From contig NZ_SRJD01000014.1 in the NCBI RefSeq assembly GCF_004684935.1, positions 1-64,000 on the forward strand: 64,000 nucleotides of DNA. Direction: 5' to 3'. The notes beneath the pieces were generated by a model. It saw only the letters and a list, made by a program, of their open reading frames with translations, was not told the origin of the DNA and searched no databases. This document shows, piece by piece, positions 35,561 through 43,931 of this stretch. Every line of letters begins with the position of its first letter. Positions within the stretch are counted from its first letter, which is position 1. A program made the position numbers and the translations under genes. This DNA is from Sporolactobacillus shoreae. Its GTDB lineage: Bacteria > Bacillota > Bacilli > Bacillales > Sporolactobacillaceae.

Positions 35561-35596
35561 TGATAAAATAGCGGAAACAAAGCTGTTTCCGCTATT
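35561..35596 (-). terminator. strong hairpin between gapA and pgk (partial terminator or processing site)
   Basis: AATAGCGGAAACA/TGTTTCCGCTATT forms a perfect 13-bp stem with a 4-nt loop (35567-35596). On the minus strand the stem runs directly into TTTTATCA. As pgk, tpiA and eno depend on read-through, it may act as a leaky terminator or 3' end protector giving more gapA mRNA. Confidence 0.7.
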
Positions 35597-35625
35597 CAAG
35601 TTCTATTCAAAAATTTCTCACTGAA

Positions 35626-36633
35626 TTATTTTGCAAGTTTTGCAAAGTATTCCAGAGTTCTTACAAGCTGTGATGTATAGGACATTTCGTTGTCGTACCA
35701 TGCAACGACCTGAACCAGCTGCTTGCCGTCAACGTCAAGAATCTTCGTCTGTGTTGCGTCAAACAGAGAGCCGTAAGTGATGCCGATAACGTCTGAAGAA
35801 ACGATCGGGTCTTCATTGTAGCCGAGGGTCTCGTTGGCTGCTGCTTTCAAAGATTCGTTGATTTCTTCAACTGTAGTGTTCTTCGCAAGAGTTGCGTAGA
35901 GCAGCGTTACTGAACCCGATTTAACAGGGACACGCTGAGCAGAGCCGTCGAATTTGCCTTTCAGTTCAGGGATAACAAGGGCAACGGCCTGTGCAGCACC
36001 TGAAGAAGCAGGCACGATGTTTTCAGCAGCAGCACGTGCACGGCGAAGGTCGCCGCCTCTGTGCGGGCCGTCAAGAGTCATCTGGTCGCCAGTATAAGCG
36101 TGAACAGTTGTCATCAGGCCTTTTTCAATGCCGAACTTGTCATTCAGAACTTTAGCTACAGGAGCCAAAGAGTTCGTTGTGCAAGATGCACCGGAAATAA
36201 CTGTTTCCGAGCCGTCCAGCGTATCATGGTTAACGTTGAATACGATCGTCTTCAGATCGCCCTTTGCAGGAGCGGAAATAACAACCTTCTTCGCGCCGCC
36301 TTTGATGTGAGCTTCTGCTTTGTCTTTCGAAGTGAAGAAGCCTGTGCATTCAAGAACAATATCAACACCCAGTTCGCCCCATGGCAATTCAGCTGGGTCA
36401 CGCTGTGAGAGAACCTTAACTTTCTTGCCATTAACAACGAAGTAGCCTTCTTCAACCTTAACTTCGCCTTTGAAGCGTCCCTGAGTTGTATCGTATTTCA
36501 GCAGGTTTGCAAGCATTGCCGGATCTGTCAGGTCGTTAACCGCAACAACTTCCAATTCTGGAACATCCTGGATTCTTCTGAAAGCCAAACGACCGATACG
36601 TCCGAAACCATTAATACCAACTTTTACTGTCAT
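35626..36633 (-). CDS. gapA: glyceraldehyde-3-phosphate dehydrogenase
   Basis: This is the NAD-dependent glycolytic GAPDH, 335 residues. The Rossmann motif is [14 protein letters not shown], and the aspartate in VVAVNDLTD favours NAD. The catalytic Cys is in [12 protein letters not shown], and the catalytic His is in [10 protein letters not shown]. It lies 24 bp after cggR, as in B. subtilis, and is followed by a hairpin before pgk. AGGAGG lies 11 nt before ATG 36633. Confidence 0.98.
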   Translation of the reverse strand: MTVKVGINGFGRIGRLAFRRIQDVPELEVVAVNDLTDPAMLANLLKYDTTQGRFKGEVKVEEGYFVVNGKKVKVLSQRDPAELPWGELGVDIVLECTGFFTSKDKAEAHIKGGAKKVVISAPAKGDLKTIVFNVNHDTLDGSETVISGASCTTNSLAPVAKVLNDKFGIEKGLMTTVHAYTGDQMTLDGPHRGGDLRRARAAAENIVPASSGAAQAVALVIPELKGKFDGSAQRVPVKSGSVTLLYATLAKNTTVEEINESLKAAANETLGYNEDPIVSSDVIGITYGSLFDATQTKILDVDGKQLVQVVAWYDNEMSYTSQLVRTLEYFAKLAK

Positions 36634-36657
36634 AACGAAGATGACCTCCTAAATGGT

Positions 36658-37683
36658 TTAAAAATTTTTTAAAATCTCTTGCGCGGCTCCCTCATCTGTC
36701 ACAAGTACGGAATCCGGACCCCTCTTGAAATAAGCCTTAATTGCCTCAGCCTTAGACTTGCCCCCGGCTACGGCAATCACGGACCGTGCGCCGAAAAGGT
36801 CTTCCCATTGGAGTCCAATTGTCTGAACCTTATGGATCACGCGGCCCGTCTGATCAAAGAAATAGCCAAAAGCCTCGGCCACAGCATGTTCCGTGTCGAC
36901 CTGCCTGAGAACTTCCTCCCCGGAATGCCGGCGAATCGCCATGGTTCTTGCACTGCCTATCCCGTGAACGATAATCGATGCACTGTGGACAAGCTGCAGA
37001 ACCCGGTGAATGCTGGGCTCTTCCATCAAGCTGTGATAGGATTCGTCGCTGAGCTGGTCGGGAACGTGGAGCAGATGATAGTGTCCTTCAGCCTTCTCGG
37101 CCATTTTCGCGCAGATCGTATTCGCTTGATTTTCAGCTTTCTCGCCAAGACCGCCCCTGGCAGACACAAAAAGAAGTTCCTGATGCGCCTTTTTCAGCGG
37201 ATGCATCATTGCGGCAACGGAAGCAAGAGTAGAACCCCCTGTTACCGCAATAATGTTCTCCGCATCCAGACAACGTTCAATCTCCCTGACGCAAGCTAGC
37301 CCGATCTCATTTTTGACCAATGCGTACTGATCACTGTCGCCGGATACAATCACTGCTTTGGAAACGCCCAGGGCGTGTTCCAATTGTTTCTCCATCTCCT
37401 TCAATCCAGAGATATTCTTCATTACATTTCCCAGATCCTTGACAATGGCCTCTCCATTTTCCGTCAGATACATGCCGCTTGACGCCATCTGGATCAGCCC
37501 CTGCTGGCTGAGAAATGTCACCTCTCCACGTAGGACACGTTCGGTCATCCCAAGGTGGGATGACAGGCTGCGCCTGCCGATCGGCTGAAGAAAGTGCAAA
37601 GATTGAAGAATACGGAAGCGGCTGGACATTATGTCTAAGACATCAGGGATTAGCTTTTTTTGAAGATCAAGCAAGTGTTCCAC
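36658..37683 (-). CDS. cggR: central glycolytic genes regulator CggR
   Basis: CggR is a SorC-family repressor of the gapA operon; fructose 1,6-bisphosphate relieves it. It has 341 residues from GTG 37683, 7 nt after GAGGGG. An N-terminal helix-turn-helix (RRSLSSHLGMTERVLRGEV, about 38-56) precedes a sugar-phosphate-binding domain with AVTGGSTLASVAAMM, VSARGGLG and GKSKAEAIKAYF. It is autoregulated through the operator just upstream. Confidence 0.95.
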   Translation of the reverse strand: MEHLLDLQKKLIPDVLDIMSSRFRILQSLHFLQPIGRRSLSSHLGMTERVLRGEVTFLSQQGLIQMASSGMYLTENGEAIVKDLGNVMKNISGLKEMEKQLEHALGVSKAVIVSGDSDQYALVKNEIGLACVREIERCLDAENIIAVTGGSTLASVAAMMHPLKKAHQELLFVSARGGLGEKAENQANTICAKMAEKAEGHYHLLHVPDQLSDESYHSLMEEPSIHRVLQLVHSASIIVHGIGSARTMAIRRHSGEEVLRQVDTEHAVAEAFGYFFDQTGRVIHKVQTIGLQWEDLFGARSVIAVAGGKSKAEAIKAYFKRGPDSVLVTDEGAAQEILKNF

Positions 37684-37710
37684 AGCGTTCCCCTCGATCG
37701 ACCCAAAGCG

Positions 37711-37747
37711 GTCTAAAAATGTCCCACATAAGTCATTTTATGTCCCA
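37711..37747 (-). promoter_or_regulatory. CggR operator
   Basis: On the minus strand TGGGAC-N6-TGAC is followed after 5 bp by TGGGAC-N6-AGAC. This closely matches the B. subtilis CggR operator (two CGGGAC-N6-TGTC units). The GGGAC boxes are 21 bp apart instead of 20. Confidence 0.75.
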
Positions 37748-38039
37748 TCTGCTCCACGTACATAATATCAACTTTCCGCCGCCTTTACAAGCGTAAACAT
37801 GTAAATCTTTTGTATCAGCCTTTTTTTGACGCATTTTCGTCACATCTGCAAAAAAGTGTTGATATTAGGCGATTTCCATGGATTATCAACTGTCTGCAAA
37901 TTTCGAAAAGTATCACTTTTTCTGACATCACCCGTTTCGTCAGCCGGAAGCTGAATGTGTCCGTTTCGCAAGTTGAGTATTCCCCGTAACGTGCAGAATA
38001 AAACATAACACAGGCACTTTGAGTCATATAAAGTTTATG

Positions 38040-38064
38040 TTAAGGGACAGTTAATGTCCCTTAA
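38040..38064. promoter_or_regulatory. 25-bp palindrome between rpoN and cggR
   Basis: TTAAGGGACA/TGTCCCTTAA are perfect 10-bp arms around GTTAA. Each arm contains the GGGAC core found in the CggR operator. No T run follows on either strand, so it is more like a regulatory site than a terminator. Apart from this, the CggR operator and an imperfect GTTGATA...TATCAAC repeat near 37858, the stretch 37684-38164 shows no gene. Confidence 0.45.
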
Positions 38065-38164
38065 AGAAATATATGTAATCGTTTAACATGCATCATGCGC
38101 CTGAAACCTTTGTGAATTTGTTCTCATAAATGCCGTCACTACGCGCCGCAGTCCGCTTTTTTCT

Positions 38165-39484
38165 TTATCTCGACCGTCTCTGAACGGTCGAACCAATGCC
38201 GGATTCCCTGCGGTACTTGGCAACAGCCCTTCTCGAACAATGCAGTCCTTCATCCGACAGGAGTTGAACCAATTTCTGGTCGGAAAAAGGCGTGCTGCGG
38301 TCTTCGACACTGATCCAGTGTTTAATCCTGGAAAGGATCTGGAAAGAAGAAACTTCTTCCTGACCGGTTTTTATTGCGCGCACAAAAAATTTTTTCATCT
38401 GAAAAAGACCATAAGGTGTCTCAACATATTTATTTGCGACCGCCCGGCTGACTGTCGATTCATTGACCGAGAGCTGTTCCGCCGCGTGTTTCATGGGAAA
38501 CGGTTTGAGCGCCTCATACCTTCCGCTTTCGAAATAAGCCTTCTGTACCTGCATCAGCAGTTCAGTCAGCTTCAGGAGTGTCTGTTTGCGTCTTGATATT
38601 CCTGCAATCAACCAGTCCGCCTCATCTTTTTTTTCACGCAGGTAGCGCTTTGTCTCGCTATCCGCCTTGTCCAGATAATTTTCATAACCCGTGCTGTCCA
38701 ACGTTATTTTAGGGAGATATCGGTCTTCCATCTCGCAGCTTAAACCGCTGTCCGACTTTCTGATCGTCACATCCGGGATAATGTATTGAGGCGCTTCCTC
38801 CTGAATCGATGAAACTGGAGTTGGACTAAGCCCTCGTATTACTTCGATAGCAGCCCGTATGCTCTTTTCAGTGGTTCCAAGAATAGTGGCAAGTTCTCCC
38901 CAGTTTCCTGAGAGAAAGCAGTCGCTATAATCAGAAAGAATGCGTATGGGGAGAGGGTTCGCCGGAGCCATTCTCTTCAGTTGAAGCACCAGGCATTCAG
39001 TAAGGGTGCGGGCCCCGACACCAGCGGGTTCCAGCGATTGTACGGCTTCAAGCGCCTTCCCGGGAACTTCCGGGCTGAGTCCGTATCCTTCGAGCAAATC
39101 CTCAGGTTCCTCATCAAAGTATCCTTTTTCATTGAGATTATCAATCAAAAAATCAGCGGCGGCCAGACATATTTTATCAAGCTGAAGCTGATGGAGATCA
39201 CGGTGTAGCAGATCGCGGTAATCGCTTGAAGAGGCGACGGTTTCTTCGATTACATCCGTCGCACTCTTCGCTTCGTCTCCATACTGTGCGAAAGAAGAAA
39301 CGGCCCCGGGATCCGCAGACTGAAAATCATTTTTTTCTGCGTTCAGTAACGGATTTTCCATGGCCTTCTCCATGATATACTCCGACAACTGTTCATTGCT
39401 GAACTGAAGAAGGGTCACCGACTGAAACAATGCAGGTGTCATTTTTAATTTCAAAGCCTGTTTCTGAACCAGTGCCAGCGCCAT
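38165..39484 (-). CDS. rpoN: RNA polymerase sigma-54 factor (RpoN/SigL)
   Basis: This alternative sigma factor needs an AAA+ activator. Start: ATG 39484 (MALALVQKQALKLKMTPAL), 8 nt after AGAGG, gives 439 residues. Region I is the Gln/Leu-rich N-terminus with LQFSNEQLSEYIMEKAMENP. The core-binding and helix-turn-helix parts follow (LSVNESTVSRAVANKYVETP). The RpoN box near the end is RRAVAKYRRESGI, close to the ARRTVAKYRE consensus. In B. subtilis the homologue sigL is likewise next to cggR. No sigma-54 activator is in the window. Confidence 0.95.
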   Translation of the reverse strand: MALALVQKQALKLKMTPALFQSVTLLQFSNEQLSEYIMEKAMENPLLNAEKNDFQSADPGAVSSFAQYGDEAKSATDVIEETVASSSDYRDLLHRDLHQLQLDKICLAAADFLIDNLNEKGYFDEEPEDLLEGYGLSPEVPGKALEAVQSLEPAGVGARTLTECLVLQLKRMAPANPLPIRILSDYSDCFLSGNWGELATILGTTEKSIRAAIEVIRGLSPTPVSSIQEEAPQYIIPDVTIRKSDSGLSCEMEDRYLPKITLDSTGYENYLDKADSETKRYLREKKDEADWLIAGISRRKQTLLKLTELLMQVQKAYFESGRYEALKPFPMKHAAEQLSVNESTVSRAVANKYVETPYGLFQMKKFFVRAIKTGQEEVSSFQILSRIKHWISVEDRSTPFSDQKLVQLLSDEGLHCSRRAVAKYRRESGIGSTVQRRSR

Positions 39485-39661
39485 CCGACTCACCTCTTAC
39501 AGAGTATTATATCAATCAATCGGCGAAATGGCTACGCTTACATTATAGACTTCCGTCGATTTTACACAGATTTTGTTTTTTCCTGCGGCCTTTGAACTTT
39601 TCCGAATGCCGCGCCTACTATCGATTGTATGAGAATAGACTTCAGCTTTTGCATCGCATGG

Positions 39662-39695
39662 CAAAATAAAAGAGCGAAATCCCTTGATTTCGCTC
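39662..39695 (-). terminator. terminator of corA
   Basis: GAGCGAAATC/GATTTCGCTC (10 bp) is followed on the minus strand by TTTTATTTT. Confidence 0.88.
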
Positions 39696-39721
39696 CGCCA
39701 TTGCTATAGATCGCATTATAT

Positions 39722-40663
39722 TTAGAAATATTTCTTTTTCCAGAAAAAAAGTGCTGTGATTCCCGATAAAAGCAGCGCAATACCGAAAGGGATCCAGAAT
39801 GAATGGGCCAGACCCTGATACGGAATTCCGTTGACATTCATGCCATAGAAACTTGCCACCATCGTCGGGATCGACAGGACAATCGTCACGGTCGTCAGAA
39901 ATTTCATCACAACGTTCACGTTATTCGAGATGACCGAGGCATAAGCGTCCATCATTCCACTCAGGATGTTGCTGTGCACTTCAGACATTTCAATAGCCTG
40001 TTTGATCTCGATAATGACGTCTTCCAGAAGATCCTGATCATCTTCGTACATTCTCAGGAACCGCTGCTTCGTCATCTTTTCCATAACGATATTATTGGAT
40101 TTCAGGGACGTTGTAAAATAGACCAGCGTCTTTTCCAGACTCAGCAAATTGAAAAGTTCCTTGTTACGCATGGATTCATGCAGTTCGCGTTCGATCACGG
40201 AGGTCCGCCGGTCAATCGTTTTAAGATACCTGAGATAATACCGGGCAATCGCGTATAATATTTGTAACGTAAAGCGTGTCTTTTTATAAGTAAAGAAATT
40301 TTTTATCTTATTATTGATAAAATCTTCAACAATCGGATTGCTCTGCAGGCAGACTGTAACAAAGTAAAACGGTGTCACAATAATACCAAGAGGAATCGTG
40401 TCATAGGGTGCGGAGTCCGATTCATCCTCTACCCGAACCGGAAAATCAACGATGATCAGAACCGTGTCGTCTTCTTTTTCAATACGGGAGCGTTCATCGT
40501 CGTCCAGAGAGTCACGGATAAAATCGGACGGGATACCAGTTCCCTCAACAACCTTTCCGACCTCAAACTCGGATGGCCGCGTCAGGTTGATCCAGCAACC
40601 CTTCACCAGCTCATCTTTTTTAATCAGGTTATCTTGTTCATCTGTCAAATAAATATCAATCAT
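39722..40663 (-). CDS. corA: CorA-family magnesium/divalent cation transporter
   Basis: This is a pentameric membrane channel for Mg2+ (possibly Co2+ or Ni2+), 313 residues. The long cytosolic N-terminal part has the acidic IEKEDDTVLIIVDFP strand. It is followed by a long helix with LMEKMTKQRF-like charged segments and two C-terminal membrane helices, with the diagnostic YGMNV loop between them and a basic end WKKKYF. AGGAGG lies 7 nt before ATG 40663. A nickel role linked to the hydrogenase is conceivable but unsupported. Confidence 0.93.
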   Translation of the reverse strand: MIDIYLTDEQDNLIKKDELVKGCWINLTRPSEFEVGKVVEGTGIPSDFIRDSLDDDERSRIEKEDDTVLIIVDFPVRVEDESDSAPYDTIPLGIIVTPFYFVTVCLQSNPIVEDFINNKIKNFFTYKKTRFTLQILYAIARYYLRYLKTIDRRTSVIERELHESMRNKELFNLLSLEKTLVYFTTSLKSNNIVMEKMTKQRFLRMYEDDQDLLEDVIIEIKQAIEMSEVHSNILSGMMDAYASVISNNVNVVMKFLTTVTIVLSIPTMVASFYGMNVNGIPYQGLAHSFWIPFGIALLLSGITALFFWKKKYF

Positions 40664-40702
40664 GATTCCACCTCCTCGTTTTATGGAGGAAGCTTATGCA
40701 TA

Positions 40703-40819
40703 TCAGTCAGGCAACGGCAGCCGTCCACTCATGAGCTGCCGATATCCGGACAATATGGAAACTTCCTCCTTACTATGCCCGGGACCAGGTTTCTGATTCG
40801 ACGAACTATCGGAACTCAT
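40703..40819 (-). CDS. small protein upstream of corA, unknown function
   Basis: This is a 38-residue frame MSSDSSSNQKPGPGHSKEEV... ending LMSGRLPLPD. The start is ATG 40819, with AAGGAG about 11 nt upstream. It is hydrophilic, without helix-forming hydrophobic parts or cysteines, and 40 bp from corA on the same strand. I do not recognise it. Its length and composition recall small sporulation-related proteins, but that is only an impression. Confidence 0.5.
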   Translation of the reverse strand: MSSDSSSNQKPGPGHSKEEVSILSGYRQLMSGRLPLPD

Positions 40820-40947
40820 TAAGTGATCAACTCCTTTTGCCAGATTTGTGTCAGTCGGCTCAATCTGGCCAACATGTTCTATGATACATTGACTGAGCGG
40901 ATAAAACAATTATTAAATGTATGGACTGATAAAAGTCTCCGGCAGAT

Positions 40948-40969
40948 GAAAAAACCGGGAAAACCCGGT
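40948..40969 (-). terminator. minus-strand terminator without an obvious gene
   Basis: ACCGGG-TTTT-CCCGGT is followed by TTTTTTC on the minus strand. The only sequence upstream of it, before the cotD terminator, is array B, so either array B is transcribed or this insulates the small gene. Confidence 0.65.
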
Positions 40970-41067
40970 CCTCCATTGTTTAGAGGGAATTCTGAACAAA
41001 GCTGTCACGCAGCAAACATGGATCACGAAACTGTGATGTAGCGAAAAGATACAGCATTTAAGAGGAC

Positions 41068-41139
41068 GGCTGGTAAATTTACGATTGCGGCTGGTAAAGT
41101 TCCGAATCCGGCCGGTAAATTTGCGATCGCGGCTGGTAA
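41068..41139. repeat. 21-bp array B, four units (core GGCTGGTAA)
   Basis: Cores GGCTGGTAA, GGCTGGTAA, GGCCGGTAA and GGCTGGTAA start at 41068, 41089, 41110 and 41131, exactly 21 bp apart. The array lies between two terminators. The remainder of 40820-41319 contains no gene I can support. Confidence 0.85.
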
Positions 41140-41319
41140 GCCGTTTCATTAGCTGTATTCAAGGCTGGATTTATCTTGATCCCCTGTGATTGATTAAGAT
41201 TTCGGTGCAAATTGACTGCGACTCGTTCTTTGTGACTCAACTATTGGCCGTTCACTGTTCCTTTGATCACAACACCCTATCGTATTTTTTCCTCATGTTG
41301 TTGAGGAAAACTTATTGCC

Positions 41320-41352
41320 AAAAAGACCTTTTGCCTATTCGGCAAAAGGTCC
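41320..41352 (-). terminator. terminator of cotD
   Basis: GACCTTTTGCC/GGCAAAAGGTC is followed on the minus strand by TTTTTGG. Confidence 0.9.
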
Positions 41353-41371
41353 GGATCACATGTGATCATGC

Positions 41372-41821
41372 TCAGCAATGCGGTTGCGGAAAGCACGGTT
41401 GACCGCACTGCACGTCATAGTGCCGTTCGTCGCAGCACTGCGAAACGGAATGCGGATAAAAGTGCTGATGTTCATAAACATAATGTGTCCTGATTTCCGT
41501 GTGCATCGGATGAATGTGCTGTACAATAACCGGTTTAAAAATATCCTGGACGTTGACACTTTGCGGATCATAGATCGCACCTGCCTGCTGCGGCGGGCAA
41601 TTGAGTGTCTGGCTGGGCCCGCATGCCATGCCTTTTCCCTTGCCGCCCCACGGCGCTTTTCCATAAGGGCTCGCGATCGGGCCTTTTCCTTTTCCAGGCT
41701 GGACAGCAGCTGTAGGACTCCATGTTGGCAGCTTCGTTTCAGGCTTTATGCCGGGATAATTATTGGCCGGCGCGTATGGATTAACGGGTATCGGCTTATT
41801 TGAATAAGGTGAAACCTCCAT
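41372..41821 (-). CDS. cotD: spore coat protein of the CotD family
   Basis: This is a probable inner-coat protein of the endospore, 149 residues. Start: ATG 41821, 7 nt after AGGAGG. The N-terminal half is Pro/Gly/Lys-rich (VQPGKGKGPIASPYGKAPWG). The C-terminal half carries the CotD pattern: VIVQHIHPMHTEIRTHYVYE, EHQHFYPH, then CCDERHYDVQCGQPC, rich in His and Cys. A mother-cell sigma-K promoter is expected but I could not place one. It supports an endospore-forming host. Confidence 0.85.
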   Translation of the reverse strand: MEVSPYSNKPIPVNPYAPANNYPGIKPETKLPTWSPTAAVQPGKGKGPIASPYGKAPWGGKGKGMACGPSQTLNCPPQQAGAIYDPQSVNVQDIFKPVIVQHIHPMHTEIRTHYVYEHQHFYPHSVSQCCDERHYDVQCGQPCFPQPHC

Positions 41822-42033
41822 ATTTGTTCCTCCTCGCAATTTAAAGTACATTAATAACCTATGAACTGGGGAATAGCCTTGCCCTAATGAGAACACCTAA
41901 TTTTTTTCATGTACTCGAATTTGGGCGGGTGAAAGCCATAGCCCCAGATTTACAAAATTGCCCTTGCAAAATGGACGGCAATCGCTTAAAATAGACAAAT
42001 GTCAGCGAATTAATTAAATTAATTAAATAATGT

Positions 42034-42108
42034 GCGCTCGTAGCTCAGCCTGGATAGAGCAATGGTTTCCGGTACCATGTGGCGGGGGTTCGAATCCCTT
42101 CGAGCGCA
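42034..42108 (+). tRNA. tRNA-Arg (anticodon CCG)
   Basis: A complete cloverleaf: acceptor GCGCTCG/CGAGCGC, D-arm GCTC...GAGC, anticodon stem ATGGT/ACCAT with loop TTCCGGT (anticodon CCG, reads CGG), T-arm GGGGGTTCGAATCCC. The discriminator is A; CCA is not encoded. Confidence 0.96.
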
Positions 42109-42120
42109 TCACAGATAAAA

Positions 42121-42147
42121 GATTAGCCGTTCGGGCTGATCTTTTTT
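42121..42147 (+). terminator. terminator of tRNA-Arg
   Basis: GATTAGCC/GGCTGATC (8 bp with one G-T pair) is followed by six T. Confidence 0.85.
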
Positions 42148-42308
42148 GCTACGTTAAGGTTCAATGTTGCTCTTGCTCCTTTGTTGATTGAGTGGAAGGT
42201 GCGCGGGCTCCTGTGGGATCAACGAGGGTACCGAGCAAGGAGGCTCACAGATCGCCTGCGGAAAGCGAGCACATGGAGCGAAAAAGGGCAGACGAATTTA
42301 ACAGAGCC
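42147..42308 (-). repeat. MITE-like repeat, copy 5 (inverted orientation)
   Basis: Read on the minus strand it starts GGCTCTGTTAAATTCGTCTG and ends near TTGAACCTTAACGTAGC, with the shared GAGCCTCCTTGCTCGG block. It fills the gap between the tRNA terminator and the clpP promoter. No clear target duplication. Confidence 0.85.
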
Positions 42309-42327
42309 TTATCTTCAGGAGATAAAA

Positions 42328-42357
42328 TTTGACCTATATTGACCTTTAATGTATCAT
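42328..42357 (+). promoter_or_regulatory. CtsR operator and sigma-A promoter of clpP
   Basis: The heptad repeat TTTGACC-TAT-ATTGACC (42328-42344) is the CtsR box. It overlaps a -35 TTGACC (42329-42334), which is 17 bp from a -10 TATCAT (42352-42357). Repression by CtsR and heat induction are expected. Confidence 0.88.
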
Positions 42358-42410
42358 TGTCCTTGGTTAGATAAAAGTTATCCCTATACGAATAAAAGGA
42401 GGTATGTTCA

Positions 42411-43001
42411 ATGCCTTTAATTCCTACAGTCATTGAGCAGACAAACCGCGGTGAACGCGCGTACGACATTTATTCCCGCTTGCTGAAAGACAGAATCATC
42501 ATGCTGGGGACGGCAATCGACGATAATGTCGCCAACGCCGTTGTTGCACAGCTGCTCTTCCTCGCGGCGGAGGATTCCGAAAAAGATATTTCGCTTTATA
42601 TCAACAGTCCCGGCGGTTCAATCACTGCCGGCATGGCGATCTACGATACGATGCAGTTTATCAAGCCGAAAGTTTCAACGATCTGCATCGGCATGGCTGC
42701 CTCAATGGGGAGTTTCCTGCTGACAGCCGGAGAAATCGGCAAGCGCTACGCATTGCCGAACAGTGAAATCATGATCCACCAGCCGCTCGGCGGCATGCAG
42801 GGCCAGGCCTCCGACATGGAAATTCATGCAAAACGGATTCTCAAGATCCGTGAAAAGCTGAATCACATCTATGCCGAAAGAACCGGCCAGCCATACGATG
42901 TCATCTCAAAGGACACCGACCGCGACAATTTCATGTCCGCGGAAGAAGCCAAAGCGTACGGTCTGATCGATGATATTATGACCGCACCGAAAAAAGCTTA
43001 A
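42411..43001 (+). CDS. clpP: ATP-dependent Clp protease proteolytic subunit
   Basis: ClpP is the serine protease core that works with ClpX or ClpC and degrades tmRNA-tagged and stress-damaged proteins. It has 196 residues. The catalytic Ser is in [11 protein letters not shown], His in [10 protein letters not shown] and Asp in [18 protein letters not shown] lies 8 nt before ATG 42411. It is controlled by the CtsR box upstream and ends with its own terminator. Confidence 0.98.
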   Translation: MPLIPTVIEQTNRGERAYDIYSRLLKDRIIMLGTAIDDNVANAVVAQLLFLAAEDSEKDISLYINSPGGSITAGMAIYDTMQFIKPKVSTICIGMAASMGSFLLTAGEIGKRYALPNSEIMIHQPLGGMQGQASDMEIHAKRILKIREKLNHIYAERTGQPYDVISKDTDRDNFMSAEEAKAYGLIDDIMTAPKKA

Positions 43002-43016
43002 CAATGTGTTATGAAA

Positions 43017-43052
43017 GCATCCCGGAGTGAAAAATGCTCCGGGATGTTTTTG
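43017..43052 (+). terminator. terminator of clpP
   Basis: CATCCCGGAG/CTCCGGGATG is followed by TTTTTGTT. Confidence 0.9.
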
Positions 43053-43267
43053 TTGTGGTACGAATCTGGCTCAGTTGAAAAGTGTGCTCGGTTAAAGCGG
43101 ACTACGCAGCGACTCAGTTCCTGTTGATCAAGACATGATTCACTCACAATAGTTTGACTGATACTCTGCCCGTTTCGTCTAGTACACTTTCTGGTGCCGC
43201 TGATAAGACACGACAAATAAACTGAGGAACCCGCTGGCTCCTTCCGATAACGAAAAAAATCGTCTTT

Positions 43268-43357
43268 ATTGAAACTTCTCCTATTTTTATTGATAAATGA
43301 TGAATTTTGATTGATGATACCCAAGTTTTTATTGATAATGATTCCGTATTCATTGAT
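43268..43357. repeat. 21-bp array C, five units (core TTATTGAT)
   Basis: ATTGA(T) cores start at 43268, 43289, 43310, 43331 and 43352, exactly 21 bp apart. It lies in the 640-bp gap between the clpP terminator and the 3' end of crh. The minus-strand translation shows SIK every seven residues but has no ribosome site. I see nothing else supportable in 43053-43640. Confidence 0.85.
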
Positions 43358-43640
43358 AAGGATCTCTGAATCGGCCGAATCGTAGTTTCAGCAGATCCAA
43401 TTCCCAGGTTAAACCCATTTCTGTCTCCGAAAGAAGTACTGATGCTATTTTTTGCCGCGTATTATTCGCCTACTGTTCATTATAGATCACCCATTAATGA
43501 TTATTTTTAACAATTGATTGTCCCTGTTCAGCAGTTTCCGGATTTCAGGCACCTTTTTTTGTAGTCAGTTCTGATAAAACTTTGCGATTACGGTTAAATC
43601 ACTAAGTTTCATCAATAATAGCGCTTACAAAATAGGCGAA

Positions 43641-43898
43641 TCAATCGGTTTTTTCAATCATCGCCGCGAGAACGGCGATGGCTTCATTTTCATCCGGCCC
43701 GTCGGCTTCAAGCACCAATTGATCACCGAAAGCCGGGGCAATGCCCATCACGCCCATGATACTTTTCACGTTCGCCACTTTTCCGCCTTTTTCCAGTGTG
43801 ATATGCGACTGAAAAAGGCTGGCTTCCTGGACAAACAGAGCCGCGGGGCGGGCTCGAAGACCTGACTTCATCCGAACGGTCACTTTTTTATGAATCAT
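43641..43898 (-). CDS. crh: Crh, HPr-like catabolite repression protein
   Basis: Crh is an HPr paralogue that, when phosphorylated on Ser46 by HPrK, acts as a CcpA co-repressor. It has 85 residues. At position 15, where HPr has the PTS-phosphorylated His, this protein has Arg (SGLRARPAA), so it cannot carry PTS phosphate; B. subtilis Crh has Gln there. Ser46 is intact in VKSIMGVMGI. It ends the rapZ-yvcK-whiA-crh run, its conserved place, and hprK is 8.5 kb away. Confidence 0.93.
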   Translation of the reverse strand: MIHKKVTVRMKSGLRARPAALFVQEASLFQSHITLEKGGKVANVKSIMGVMGIAPAFGDQLVLEADGPDENEAIAVLAAMIEKTD

Positions 43899-43931
43899 TT
43901 TCCGTCACCTCTCTTTTCCAATCTATTAAAT

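Noticed and set aside
40913-41149. Minus-strand 78-residue frame with RKFTSR-type repeats
   Set aside because: The repeats are just the translation of array B, a terminator lies inside the frame and there is no ribosome site.
43144-43353. Minus-strand 69-residue frame with SIK every seven residues
   Set aside because: The periodicity comes from the exact 21-bp spacing of array C; no ribosome site; other arrays do not keep frame.
43615-43632. cre site for CcpA
   Set aside because: TGTAAGCGCTATTA is close to the consensus, but it lies just downstream of the 3' end of crh with no gene start that it could control.
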